This document shows, piece after piece, positions 37,402 through 50,500 of a stretch of DNA of 64,000 nucleotides (positions are counted from its first letter, which is position 1; each line of letters starts with the position of its first letter). Made by a program: the position numbers and the translations under genes. The stretch covers positions 386,550-450,549 of the forward strand of contig RQTK01000003.1 of NCBI GenBank assembly GCA_003991915.1, in the 5' to 3' direction. The notes beneath the pieces were generated by a model. The model was not told the DNA's origin. It ran no database searches and worked only from the letters and a program-made list of their open reading frames with translations. The stretch comes from Elysia chlorotica (taxonomy: Eukaryota > Mollusca > Gastropoda > Plakobranchidae).

Positions 37402-40400
37402 ATAGTAGTAATAAAAGTAATGACAAAAAATGATAATAATGATAATAATAATACTAAAAATAATAATACAATAATAGTAATAATATTGATATTGATATTG
37501 GATTACTTTTGGAGTTTTTTTAGGATAGCTGAAAGCACTTTATAACGATAAAAATTACAAATTCTAAAACACAAATTTTTCTACATAATATGTATGAATA
37601 GTATTAAAGTGCAGGTTAATTAAATTATTTAATTATTGATTAAACTCCATCATTGTTAGGTATTTAAAATGAATATTGGGAGGGAGAAAAAAAACATACC
37701 AATAATTTCAATCTGAAAAAAACACCAAAAAACATTTGGGTATGACTTACTGAGAATTGATTTTCATTCTTTAGAAATAACTTTGAATAAGTTTTATTGT
37801 TATCCTAAATTTAAGCAAAAATGCATGTCTTGGTTTATATTTTAAAGATACATAGACTCTCAGAGGCGGACAGTCACTGAATCGAGCACATTCTTCCACA
37901 GCTCAAATCAAGTGTAAAAATCACTCACCATAATTCTTCTATTGAGCCTTGGGTTTCATAAGTAACAATTTGTTTTCAACACATTTGTCTTGGCGTATTA
38001 TTATTCTGAGCAAATTTTTTAGGAAAGCTAGCTTTTACTGCATATATTTCAAACAAAAGTTGCAAAATACATGTAGTCCCTTGCATCTTCACATCCAAAT
38101 TACATGTGTATGTAATAGCAATGCCACTACCTGATCACAACTGGTGCAGTGCTGGCAAAACTTTGTAATATTTGGGCATAAAAACAAAAATTAAGGATCA
38201 TCAGTCATGGAGTTTCTACAAGTTTCACTTAAAATACTAAATCTTAATGATAATTTAAAATAAGATCACTTATTTCTATTATTTTATATATACACTAGGG
38301 TTAAGGTGGAGTGATTTCAGAGATTGGTTTTAATGTTGATAACCTGTTGTCTCTTTGACAGTAGATGGCCTATTAACTTAAACATATAGCACTAATGATA
38401 AAACTGTAGATCAAATAATTGAAGGAATAACTATTTTTTTCTTTCACAATTGTACATGTATGTAAATTTACTGAAATAAGTAGGGAGAAGGATAGACTGC
38501 CTATTTCATCAAATTATCTCTAGTAACTTTGGATTATGACATTATATTAATTTTGTCATTGTACTCCTTTCTTTATTTTTCTTCTCAAGTGCCTAATGTA
38601 TTTTCAATTTGTGACATTAAATGTCACAGTTTAATCTCCTCATAATATTTGCTGGCTGTGAAAGGACAGGGAAAAATGAAACATACTCTCCCGATTGTTA
38701 ATAAAAAAAAAATGTATTGTATAATTAAGCAACATTAGCAAACCTACTTAAATGAAAATTTTGGTTGGAACTCTACCTGTGCCATAAAAAAAACAACTTC
38801 AAATGCTGCTTTTCCTATTTTTTTTTCTTCTTTTGAACAGAAAATTTCAGAACCTGATCACAATCTTCAGGATTTTAAACTTTTGATAATCTTTGCCATA
38901 GGCTTGTAAAGTAACTTAAAACCTACTTTTAAAATGTGTACATGCACGTTTCTAAATTGCTATGTCCTGGTGGTTTCAACTGTCAAGTTGATATTACTTT
39001 TTTATATTTTAAGAATAATTCTGTTTCAAGACAAAGGATAAGAAAACTTAAGCTTCCTAGGACATCATGGTTCTTATGCTTAGATCGATAAATTATCTAT
39101 TGGTCAGGTCAATTTCTCCACCATGTTAGCAATACTTCAGTCACAATTATAAAAAAAAAAAAAAAACGTTTAAAGAATTAGAATTAGGTTTAGTGTCTTT
39201 TAATTATCTTGTATATTTTCTATTAAACATTTTTTTTTAAAAGAACTCTAACTCTAGTGTAGTTGCAATCATATTTTGAATGAAAAAAGACAATTTTCAA
39301 GCTAACAATTAACTAGTTCTATCTCCACTTTTAATCAAGGTTTGAGGTCCATGATTATTGCATTCAGGCCCTGCTTTTTTTAAGAGGAATTTCTTATTTC
39401 TTAGTATCCTTTTTGACTAAGACAGACCTTTTTTTAAACCTTTTTTTTTAAGACTAGATAAGTAGATCGGTAAATAAAACAACAAAAAAGACACTCCTTA
39501 ACCTTACTGCGTCTTGTGACAACAATAAAAAATTGTAATCATTTTTGTATATTAAGTAAGCAAAACATGTTCTTATTTAAAGCTCAGAAAAGTAAATGGT
39601 GATGTCATAATTTTAAAGAGGAGATTAATGAGCGTGTCGTTTCAATGATATACAGGTAATTTTGCTTTTGTTCTCATTTTTTTATATGATGAAATGCATT
39701 AATGACTTTCCTTGTAATAAAAGTGAAAATTTCAATTGTTTTAATTGTTCTCTATCACTGAAATGCATTATACATGAGCAATGATATTACTACCTTTGTC
39801 TTCAAATTTATGCGCACGCATATTTCTCTTCTTCCCAATGTCATCCTCTGATTCTTGTTGTACCTTTGTGTGTGATTTTTTCTACACCTGTGATTGGTCT
39901 GGACTAAAAAAAAAAGGCTTGATAGTTGAATGCTGCCCTTCCATATTTTGGGTGTTCCTTTTTCAGTCTTGAGACCAATTCTTGCTGAAAATTCAGATCT
40001 GCCAGTTAATACATGTACATGTAATAAAGCAGATCTTAGTAAGTTAATTGTAATATAAGGTATTGAAATATGCAAACCTTGTTTTAAAATCCACTTTATT
40101 AAGAGTATACAAATGATTATAAACATTATAAAACACTGCAGATAGCTGCTGAAACAAAGCTTACTGGCAAAGTGAAACATGCATAGTGTTGATAAAGATT
40201 TACTTTACACAAAACTAAAATGTATTACATAAAAGAGGACAAAATAAAATGCTCTAAAGTGGAACATTTGAGCCAAATGAATTTGCTAATGCAATAGTTG
40301 AAAGTTCAAGAAATTGTACTGAAATATTACTTCACGCGAATAACCTCAACATAAAGTATAGAAATTACGAAGACTTATTGTATGAAGTGGCATTGCACAA

Positions 40401-40576
40401 TAATAATTTTTAGCAATAAATATTTTTTTTCATAAATAATATTAAAAAAAAACAAAAAAACTATTAGTATTATGGGATTGATGTCAGACATCAAACTTAC
40501 TTATCATTTGATGAAAATTGTATGCTCATGTCACCTCTTTCAAGGTATAAATAATGCGAAATGATGGAGTTTTTTC

Positions 40577-40622
40577 GTCCAACATCAGCACTATATAGGC
40601 TATATTGTGGATGGGCCCCAAG
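40577..40622. repeat. 46-bp dispersed repeat, copy 1
   Basis: Begins GTCCAACATCAGCACTATAT and ends GGGCCCCAAG. It matches 53450-53495 at 44 of 46 positions. It is probably a conserved core of a larger interspersed element whose limits I cannot see. Confidence 0.85.
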
Positions 40623-41149
40623 ACTGACGTCTGACAATTTCATGTGCTGCCACACACGAGACAGGGTGGGGATGCTATGGCTCCTGTCTCAGCCGATCAC
40701 ATTAAACTGACACGGACCCAACCTGTAGGGAGCGAAATCGCCATGGCTCGTAACAATGATGGAATCAGTTGTATGCTTTGGTATAGTTGTCAAAAACATG
40801 TATGTATGCTTCTCCCCACCCCAAATCCCGAAAAAAAAAAAAAAAGATAAAGAGAGAGAGAGGACGTTTCTGTTCATGTAACATAAGGAATGAACTTGTG
40901 CAAGATATTATATTATATTACATATTTATGTGCACTAAGATCTACACCTCATAATAGTTAAAAATAACATACAAACCACTGGTTTTACTTCAATCTTTTT
41001 TTCTCTCTCAACATTTTCAGTACTTTATTCTAACATCTTAAAAGTGCATTAAAAAAACCCAACAACTTTCACATTTAGCAGCCTCAGACACAGCAGTCAA
41101 ACTTATGACATGGGTGATCACCTTGCATAGATCATTATTCATATCAGGG

Positions 41150-41285
41150 TGGTGCTCTTGGTGTAATGACTAGGGTATTGGGCTAACTTTGTGAATGTCT
41201 TGAGTTGGAGACGTTTTTCTAGGCCCCCTAGCTCTGAAGGGTAGCTAAGTCTCTTGGGTCAAGGTGAAAGTAAAGTACAGTGAGG
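41150..41285 (+). mobile_element. possible tRNA-derived SINE
   Basis: TGGTGTAATGACTAGG at 41159 resembles an A-box, and GTCTTGAGTTGGA around 41198 is a degenerate B-box at tRNA-like spacing. The downstream part, with GGGTCAAGGTGAAAGTAAAG, looks like a non-tRNA body. No cloverleaf is preserved. Confidence 0.3.
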
Positions 41286-44200
41286 CAACCATCTTATGAT
41301 AATGCTGTTTGATCCAATTGAGTTGAATTGATAAGTTGCAATTGATCATGGCCAATTTTTTTTTTCCACCTCATTTTTTAGAATTCATGTTCTATCTAAT
41401 CCATAGTCTTTGTTAAGCAAAAAATCAACTTAAGTTAAAGTAGAGGAACTACATGGATCTTTTTGTATGACAGGCCAAGCATTATGTTGAGCTCTGCCCC
41501 CCAAGCATATCAAACAAACAAATGCTGCCGAGATACAGACACTGGACTGTTTAATCACCAATTCAAAAAAAAAGTACTATGCAGCCCAACTAGTAAAATT
41601 ATGTGCACACACAAATTCAATGTCTCTTTAATTTACATACTCGACTTCATAATGATCATAAAACAGAATATAGTTGAAGAAAGATATTTCCTTGGTGTGC
41701 AAATATGTGAACTGTGAGAAAAAGAATATAGAACCCAGGAAAAAGACAATAATTGAGTATTAAGAGATGTAAAATTTTGACTATATGAAATTTTATATTC
41801 AAAGGATTAACTGATGCAAGTTAATTCTAACCAACATCATACTCAAAACACCATGGTAACAAAAGTACTGTCATTTCTTTATCTTCTGAAGTATCAATGA
41901 GAACAGGCAAGTAAGGTTTTACAAACCAAAGCCTGAGAAAGTAGCTCATTCTTCTCTCAGAGTTGGATTGTTGGAACAATCTGAAAGCCCAATACTATGA
42001 TATCTAAAATGCTTGCAAAAGCATCTGATTTTCATTTTATGCTTTCTGCTTTGTAAATAAAATAAACAAAGGACATTTTCCTCCTTAGACAAAATCTAGA
42101 GAGTAATTAAGAAGAAAGCACAAAAAACAAACAAACAACACTGCAACATTATAACAGAAATAGTAAAATCTTGAGCATAACTAACTTGAAAATGGTAAAG
42201 CACTCGTAAATAGAGTGACAATTACAGAAGTCAAAAGACACACACAACAGCACATATCCCACCTCTTAGTGTCAAATATTTTCTTAGATGTATGCTGAGG
42301 TCTCAATACTGAAAGTTTGCGGTTTTCAAAAGCTAGGAGTAGTAGTAGTAGTACAAAATGAAGAAATATATAGGATAATCAGTATTGTCCTCTTTCAGTA
42401 CGCCTAACTTTTAACTTTAAAATACGTAGCATTTGATACATATGACCACAATGGGGAGCAGTTTTTTCCTGCCTCCTCTCTTGCAAAGCTCAAAGAGGAC
42501 CATACGGACTGTGATTAGGTTTTCTGTATTTATCTTATAATCATTATGTTAACAATATATCTTAAATTCAAGGCTCACTACTTCTGTATATTAATTTCAA
42601 ATGGTTATTTTTATCAATCCACCCTTACCTATTCCAGTTCCCATTGTTTTACAATAGTCACGTATAGAACCATTAAAAATTCAAAACTTAATAAAGGCTT
42701 TATGTGAATTGCAGCTGAATGTTAATATTAAAATTTTATGATGACGAGTGTAACAAAAGTTTTATCTCTAAGGGTGGAGAATACTTTAATATCAACCAGG
42801 AGAGCCTTTATGAATTAAAAAAATACACTTAAGTGACTAGGTTGAGTTTGACTTTTTTTTTTTCAACCTGGCTTTAAAAAAAATCACATAAATTGTGTCA
42901 TTAATTGATTATAAAATTACTTTTAACAATGATGCTATCAAAAAACTTTAACCTCTCATTATAATACTCAAATGCCACTGTCAGTTTAGAGTAATAAATG
43001 AATTCTCTCCTGTAATACCAGGTTTATCCAGAAAGGTGTGCTTAACTCTTAAGTCATATAAATGAAGACACTGTATCAAATATGTGAATTGTCCTCAATA
43101 TCCTGCTCATCTTAAGCAAAAGGACATGTATTAAAACTAACATGGAAACAAAAAACAAAAAAAAAGTATCTCACGATCACAGCCTTCAACTTTCTTTTGA
43201 TATCTTTCTCACAGCATAAAATTATGTTCTACACATACAGCTTACATGAACATTATAATCCTAAAGGTGTTCACTCCTTTTAAGTAGAATCAAAGTCTCA
43301 TTTTGAAATACACCCTCATGAAAATACATACATATTTGATCAATGTAAAAAAAAAAAAAATGTAATGGGCAATATCAAGTCAAAACTTATAAAATTCATG
43401 GAATGGAAAGTAACTGTAATGGTTGAATGGTGAGTTCCATAATTGTATAAGCACAGTGTGCCGTAAGCAGTGATATCACCTTAAAGCTCATATAAATAAA
43501 AATACCATCATACACCAGTAGAAGACTCATAGTATTTTCGGAGAGGGTTTAAAGTGGGAAAAAAGGTAAAAAGAACCCAGTAGTGAGTGTTTCATCTTGT
43601 CTAAACTGCATTGCTCTAACCTAGCTATGCTTATTAATGCTTAGACATGATTGCCATTGTCTCACTCGTACTCCTTACAGGAGACAAAATATCTTACCAT
43701 GGTGAACACATCAAAAAAGATTTTAAGAAAATGTATTTGCAGTCATGAAAAAAAAAGGTTAGGCTATATTGGAGGGTAAAAAAAAATGGCTATGGTAAGA
43801 CAAGAAGGCTTTTGGCAGAGAGGGGAGACATATATATGCCCTGTGAAGCTGCCATTAATTAGGTTGCATGACAAAATATGTCAAAACAATGAAATAGCAC
43901 CACTTAACTATCTCCATTTTATAAATCATTTGTAAGGCTTGAACAATGTAAAATTTTGGAAGGTGCATAGTAACAAAATATAAAACATTAAGGTACAAAG
44001 CATCTTTCGACCATATTCATAAACTTTCAACATCAACAAAATGTTTGCAGCCATTCTATTTCACAATGAATAATTGGGTAATTAAAAGAATATTTAATAA
44101 TCAATTAGCAGTTTTTCTAAAAACGTCTCAATTTTATCTGAAATTAGAACACTCAACTGATTTTAATAAATCCATTTTTCAGTTTCTGAGAGGTAGAGCT

Positions 44201-44554
44201 CTTATAAGCATTAAAACATTCTTGGGAAACAAAATGAGCCTACTTTCTATAGTGTACCAACCATATACTATCTAAAAAAACTCAGCTTCCTCACAAGATC
44301 TATGGATATAATAGCCAGTACTTTAAAGCCTCAGCATATCTTTGAGGGTGAAAATCCTAAAAAAAAATGTAGACCTCTGCTTCCATACAGATACAATTTG
44401 ATGACTAAGACAGTCTTAGAGTATTTATATGTTTTCTTTTTCTTAGGTGAATGCTTATACTCCTCTTTGTGTAGATGTAAAAATATAACAACTTTAAAAA
44501 CATAATTTTCTTTGCGTTAAAACATGGTTGATAATATTCAGGTCAAACTTGGTG

Positions 44555-47500
44555 TCACAGGTTGAGATAAGCAAAGTCATAGTTGTCTGGGGGAAGAGGG
44601 ATCTCGGGTGCTTCGGGAGGAATGGGAATGCCTTCAGTGTCCAAAATACGCATTTTTATCTCCATAGAGAGCAACGTCTCCAGGTCTTTGTTAACTTGAC
44701 CACTTGTCATCTGGCATTAAAAAAAAATTATCTCTTTCATCTAGTGTCATCAAATCGCAAGCTGTTGACATTAAAAGGTTATTTTTTGTATTGCCTCATT
44801 CTGCACATTTGAAAGGAAACTTTTATATACATTTATAAGAAATCTGTGAAAGGACGTACATCTGTGCTCATTTGAGATAACAAAGCAAATACAGGTTTAT
44901 TCTTAAAGCAAGACATATGAATAAAAAGTAAATTGCTGAACAAGGAAAAATAGAAAGCAAAAAAAAAAAAAGCAAAGATTTCAAAATTGTCTCCCTTGTC
45001 TATTAAAAAAAAACTATGACTGGACACAAAATTAATAACTATAGGAAATTTCTCATCTTCTAAAAGCATCTTAGTTATTTTTTTTAGATGGTATAAAGTC
45101 AAAATGGTTTCTTATTAATAATTATGAACGATTTTATTCACCATAATTAATACTGATTGAATATAATAAATCAAATCCAAAAAGTGTGTGTGTGGGGGGG
45201 GAGGGGGGGGGGGGGTTGACCATTTTTAAATTAACAAAAAAACATTATTTTTTTATTTTATACTCAAATCAGAAAAAAAATTTGCTTTATGCAAATAAAA
45301 AAGGCTCTTAAATAATATTTTTGTTTAATCTTAGTTTCAGTAGTTTGGTACTGCTTGGAAAAATACTACTTTTCCATGACTTTCATTCAATAAAATGTGA
45401 CAACTTATTATAAGGACATTATATGAAAACAAATTGCCAACCTCATTGTTTAGAAGATGATTGAGTCCATCAGTCCACATATCAAATTCAGTATCCGATG
45501 ATGCTATGAAGCAAAAAGGATCTGTTTCATCATTCTCAAAGTTCAAAGAAAATGCCAGTTTAGAATTGGCAGCCTGAAATACAACAAAATGACTATGCTC
45601 AAATGATTGAAAAATAAATGACACCCAAAAGCAAAATTCAATCAAGAGCAACTAAAAGTAACTTACTCTCAGCTTCAACTACAATTGACTTCATTGCCAA
45701 AGCTTGGTCACATTGCTTTATAAAAAATACTTGTTGCCTTTATGCTTATATACGTGTATATGCTTTTAAATACCCTTTTTAGTCAACAAAAATTTAATAT
45801 TAAATATTTATTTAGCAATATTTACATAAATATTTGAAATCTGCATTGTCAAAACTTACACTTCGCTTTGCCTTGATGTTGATGTGTGTACAGTCATTGC
45901 CAACTTGCAGTTTTTGAATATCAGCCAAAGGAACTTTAAGTACAAAGATAAAGAGAAATTAAAAATGTTCCACATGGTTTAATAAAGCATTAGTTATGCA
46001 TCTATCATCATGCCTATTCACTAAGACTGAAATATAATGCTAATTTAATCATGTAAATGCAACAATCAACAAACAATGCCATCCTTAAGAAGCAAATGCA
46101 AGAATTAAATCACTATTTTTACTCCTAATCCTCTTCCTGTGATTGAAAGAGCTGTGATAATATTCAACATTTTCAGCTCAGTTCTTGTAATCATAGCTGC
46201 TTTAGTAAATTCCTAGTGCTAACTTGTTGCACAGCATAATAGCTTTTTTATGGTTTTTGTATGGACATAACAAAATATCATTAAAAAACAAATTTTTAAA
46301 AATAAAACTATATATATATATACATTTGATGACGAGAAATATTTGTTTTTAAAAACTCTGTACAGCTAGCTATTCTCGTTTTTGCTTTTTTAATATGTCC
46401 TCACTATAATATGGCCACATTAGATTTTATTTGGTGCTCTTGATATTCTTATAACTCACGTTTATTTGGCAGATGCTCAAGAGGGAGAACTTCTGACTCT
46501 CCACAATCGCCATAGTGCAAAGCTTTATGATTAGGGGCCAGACGCCAAAACCAGAACTTATCTGAGGAAAAAGACATTTTAAAACTAAGTGCCAAAATGT
46601 TTCATATTTGACTAAACAAGGAATACCAGCTCTTCAAAAGTGTATTGATTGGTGTTGGTTCATGGCATCCAGTGTGTTTATACTTGCCTCCATATCTACA
46701 CATTTGTAGATGTTTTTGCCTTCTGCATGCACCAACTGACATAATCATTTTCTCTACTTTAATTTTCTTTATGAACAATCAAAACACAGATATAACACTT
46801 TAACATTCTTAGAAATATAATGCTTGTTTCCGAGTCTGAAAAACTTTGAGGACCTAGAAGGGTCAAAATGTGTGCACATAACAGAGAATGTAGATAGTTA
46901 TATTTAATCCCAAAGGCAACTGATATGCAATTGAAACACATCTATAACGTCTTCTATCAAGGAATTGGACCTCTACCTAACCATATGATAGGGATACTTA
47001 GCTAAGATGTACTTTAAGTGCTAAATACCCAAGCTAAATATCAAATATAGAGCATCTGTATTGAGAAGCCTTAACTTACGTGACTGAGATATCTAAAACC
47101 TCAGAGAATACCATACAACAAAGAGATCACTTGTGGTCATGGAAATATTCTTTTAGATACCACTGAAATTTATTGTGTGTGGTGTAAAGTCAACCTACCC
47201 AAAACAACACCAGTCGTCTAATCAAGAACATATGTCCTTTTACGCAAAAACATAAACACTTTCCTGATAGTAACAGGTTTTCTTTTAAAATGTTCAGCAA
47301 ATAAACCACTGAACAAACAAAAAATATTGTATCAAACAATTTAGGTTTTCTTATCATTTAGAAAAATGCAAAATTTTCTAAAAAGAATGTTCTCATTTAA
47401 AATAAGCAGGAAATATTCCAACCCAGTCAATATTTGTTGTCTCATGAAGAGTTCTGAGTGTATCTCTGCACTTTCATTTTTCCTATATTTAAATTATGTT

Positions 47501-50500
47501 AAAATGAAAAAAGTTTTTTTTTAAATACCTCTTATGCGACCATTCTTGCTGTACTTTGCAAATCTGGTGCCCCCTATCAGGTAGTTGAGCCGTTGTTGTT
47601 TGATTAGCTCCATGATCTCAGGTTTAATCTGGTTTCTCAGCTCACTGTGAGCAGAATTGGAAAAAGAATTAAATTTCAAAACTCTGATGATTGGAAACCG
47701 AAGACTTTTACAGATATAATTATGTGAAATCACATAGGATCCTGTTATAAATTATATACTATTGTATTGTGAGATGTTTATTTTAAGGAGGCTGTTTGTC
47801 ATGTTTATTTATTTTTAATACTTAAATATATACTCTTGTTCCACTTAGAATATTGGTTAATTTGAAACTATGCAGTGTGAACTCATATTTATGATGAGGA
47901 AAAATATATTGGAACATTTCCATTTAAAAAGATATCAGCACTAAGAGTATCAAAAATTAACAAAAACGTCCATTCGAATCCCAATGTAAGACAACTGCAT
48001 GGGTAAACTCTAATCTAGATAAAACTAAAATCAACATTTTTCTTTTGCCTTTTAAGTAAGGAAAATTTTCTATTTCCAGAGAGCATTTCTAAAGCTCTTA
48101 ATCCTTTAAAATTATTTCATGTTTCCGTAAAGACTGACATATCGTCACTGAGCTAGCAGAATAACAAAGTTCTCGTTATTTCTTTTTTTTTTTTTTCAAG
48201 TTTGAAATACTTTACACAAATTGTTTATTCTTAAGTTAATGGTTAAAATTTTACTGATGTATTTCTTTACATTTAAAACAAATTGCCACATTTTAATTTT
48301 AACTTCACAATGAGACAGATACTGATCCAGCAAACCCATTGATATGCTGATTTAAAAAGGGCATTTGTCTGAGATATATTAACCTGCTATCCCGAAGACA
48401 TGTTGAGGATAAGAAAAATGCGACCTACATTATGGGCTTGAGTTGTGCTCCTTGCCCCTCTTTCTCCAAGCGTTCTTTCTCCCAGAGTTTATTGATCTCT
48501 GAGTAAGTCAGGGCATGTATTTTAGTACGGAATGCTTCAAAAGAAGTTGGAGATTGATTCAACACTCGTGTTATCTGTTCTTGGACAACATCTAACACCT
48601 GATGGGGGAAAGGTTTAAATATTAAATTGAGTTAAATTCACTTTATTAAACTTTTATAATATTTCATAAGCACACTATATTAAACTTTTATAATATTTCA
48701 TAAGCACACTTTATCAAACTTTTATAATATTTCATAAGCACACTTTACATAATACTTATTTCACCTTTTTAAACACATTGCATAAATGATCATAAAAGAA
48801 ATGATGTTTCTGTATAGTTTTTTTTGTTTTTACACAACAATACTATAACTTGTTTGAATGTACAAGGCAAAGATTTCAAATAATACAAAAACTATAATGA
48901 CCTTTTTGAAATCATGAGCTGTTGCTCTCATTTCTCTCCAAGTCTTGTTCAGTAGTTGAATACATATGCAGAAGAATTCTTCAAAAGGATGGTCATGTGA
49001 GAAAAACATTGTGTAGTACGTCAAACCATCATCATCAGCTGTTTCAAAAAGAAGAGGACAAGAAAGATTCTTATTGTTCATAACACCAAATAAATAATGC
49101 CTAACGTATACAATCTTTTTTTACATAACTATAATGTAGAACCTTGAGCCCAATTGAAACTAGAGTTTAAGGTAGAAACGAGAAGATATAAACAGCAAAT
49201 ACTTATGATATTTGACAATGTCATGCTGTGCAGTTTTAAAAACTCTATCTTTTGAAAACATTAGGTTTCTGAAGGAAAAAAAACAACTAACGACCAAAAA
49301 TCTAGAAAGGATAAAGATTTAAAATATTAACAAATATGTGCATGAAAATTCACTCCATTGTGTCCTATAATCTTTAAATTAGGATGAAAATGAAAACATT
49401 CAAATTGAGGTATGAAACTTCCTTTGAAAAAGTGATATTTACATATCTTAACAGAGAGTATTTTAGCTCTTCAAATAAAGCCTTGCATGTGGTATTCATT
49501 CATTTAAGAGGACTTGTTTATTATCATAAAAAGTATCTGGAAATCAATTCATATTAAGAATTGTTCAATATGTTCACAATTTAGGTAAAGCTGTTTACTT
49601 ACGTGGCTCCCCTATTTTAAGGATATCACAGAGAATCATGGTTAGCTTTTTACTAGCCTGAACAAAGGGACAATCATGTTCATCAGCTCGTGTAGAATTC
49701 TCAAGCACCACCTAAGAATTTAACAATGATAATATTAACATAAGGACCACAACATAAAATGAATAATCTGAGGTACACAGTAAGGCTTAGAAGACAGCTG
49801 ACAAGCTTGTAAAACTAAAAGAAAGTTTCAGATCTCTATTGCAAAAACGAGAAACCAAATTATAATTTCACTAAAACTGAACTTAACCACACAAAAAAAG
49901 ATGTGCTCCAGAAAATTTAATAACTAAAAAAAACATGTACCTTCACATAATTTTCTCCATGCTGGCGAGCAAAATACAACATGACATGCAGAGCAAGGGC
50001 ACCCGGGGGAGCAGTTAGAAAATCCTCTGCTGGACAATTGGAATTCTGAAACAGGATAAAAGGTGAAAGCAGCAAGCCAAAATAAGCCTTTTATTGCAGA
50101 TCAAAGGTCTTTTTGGAACATTTCAAATTAAACAATACATATCAATATTAAAAATAAAATCAACAATGAAGTCATCGTTCTTTATGGTTATACCATGTAT
50201 GATAAGAATAAGATAAATATATTTCTATTTTTCACATCGAATGAAATGGTCAAAAAATCAAGTTCTTTTTCCAAAATTCTAACCACTGTGTTTTACTTAC
50301 CTCAAATCCAAGTTTTTTGTAGTCTTTGGCAGTTGTCTGAGGTCTCCTTACAGTATTTGAATTCGCATCTCCATCAACATCAAAGGCTATTCTACGTAGT
50401 TCTTCAATATCTCTATGTACAATTTGGTGCTGTTTTGAAGAAGAAGAAAAAAGGAAAGGTCTTTGTGATTGATGACACACAAACACATTTTTTATTTCTA

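Larger units (their letters stand above)
36594..44554. other. 8-kb intergenic region between convergent ENTR1 and ELMO
   Basis: I find no supported coding exon. The region holds ENTR1's 3' UTR at the left and ELMO's 3' UTR at the right, whose length is unknown. It also contains TCTAGATC motifs (37205-37280), an (AAT)n array (37378-37401), one copy of a 46-bp dispersed repeat (40577-40622) and a tRNA-like SINE head (41159). The remaining open frames are short, AT-biased and unlike any family I know. Confidence 0.5.

Noticed and set aside
39755..40180. A 141-codon minus-strand open frame between ENTR1 and ELMO
   Set aside because: There is no family resemblance, low-complexity patches are present, and it lies in a region expected to be 3' UTR or intergenic.
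36594..44554. CRISPR array, operon or prokaryotic island
   Set aside because: No regularly spaced direct repeats, no ribosome-binding sites and no tightly packed reading frames occur. The window is eukaryotic throughout.
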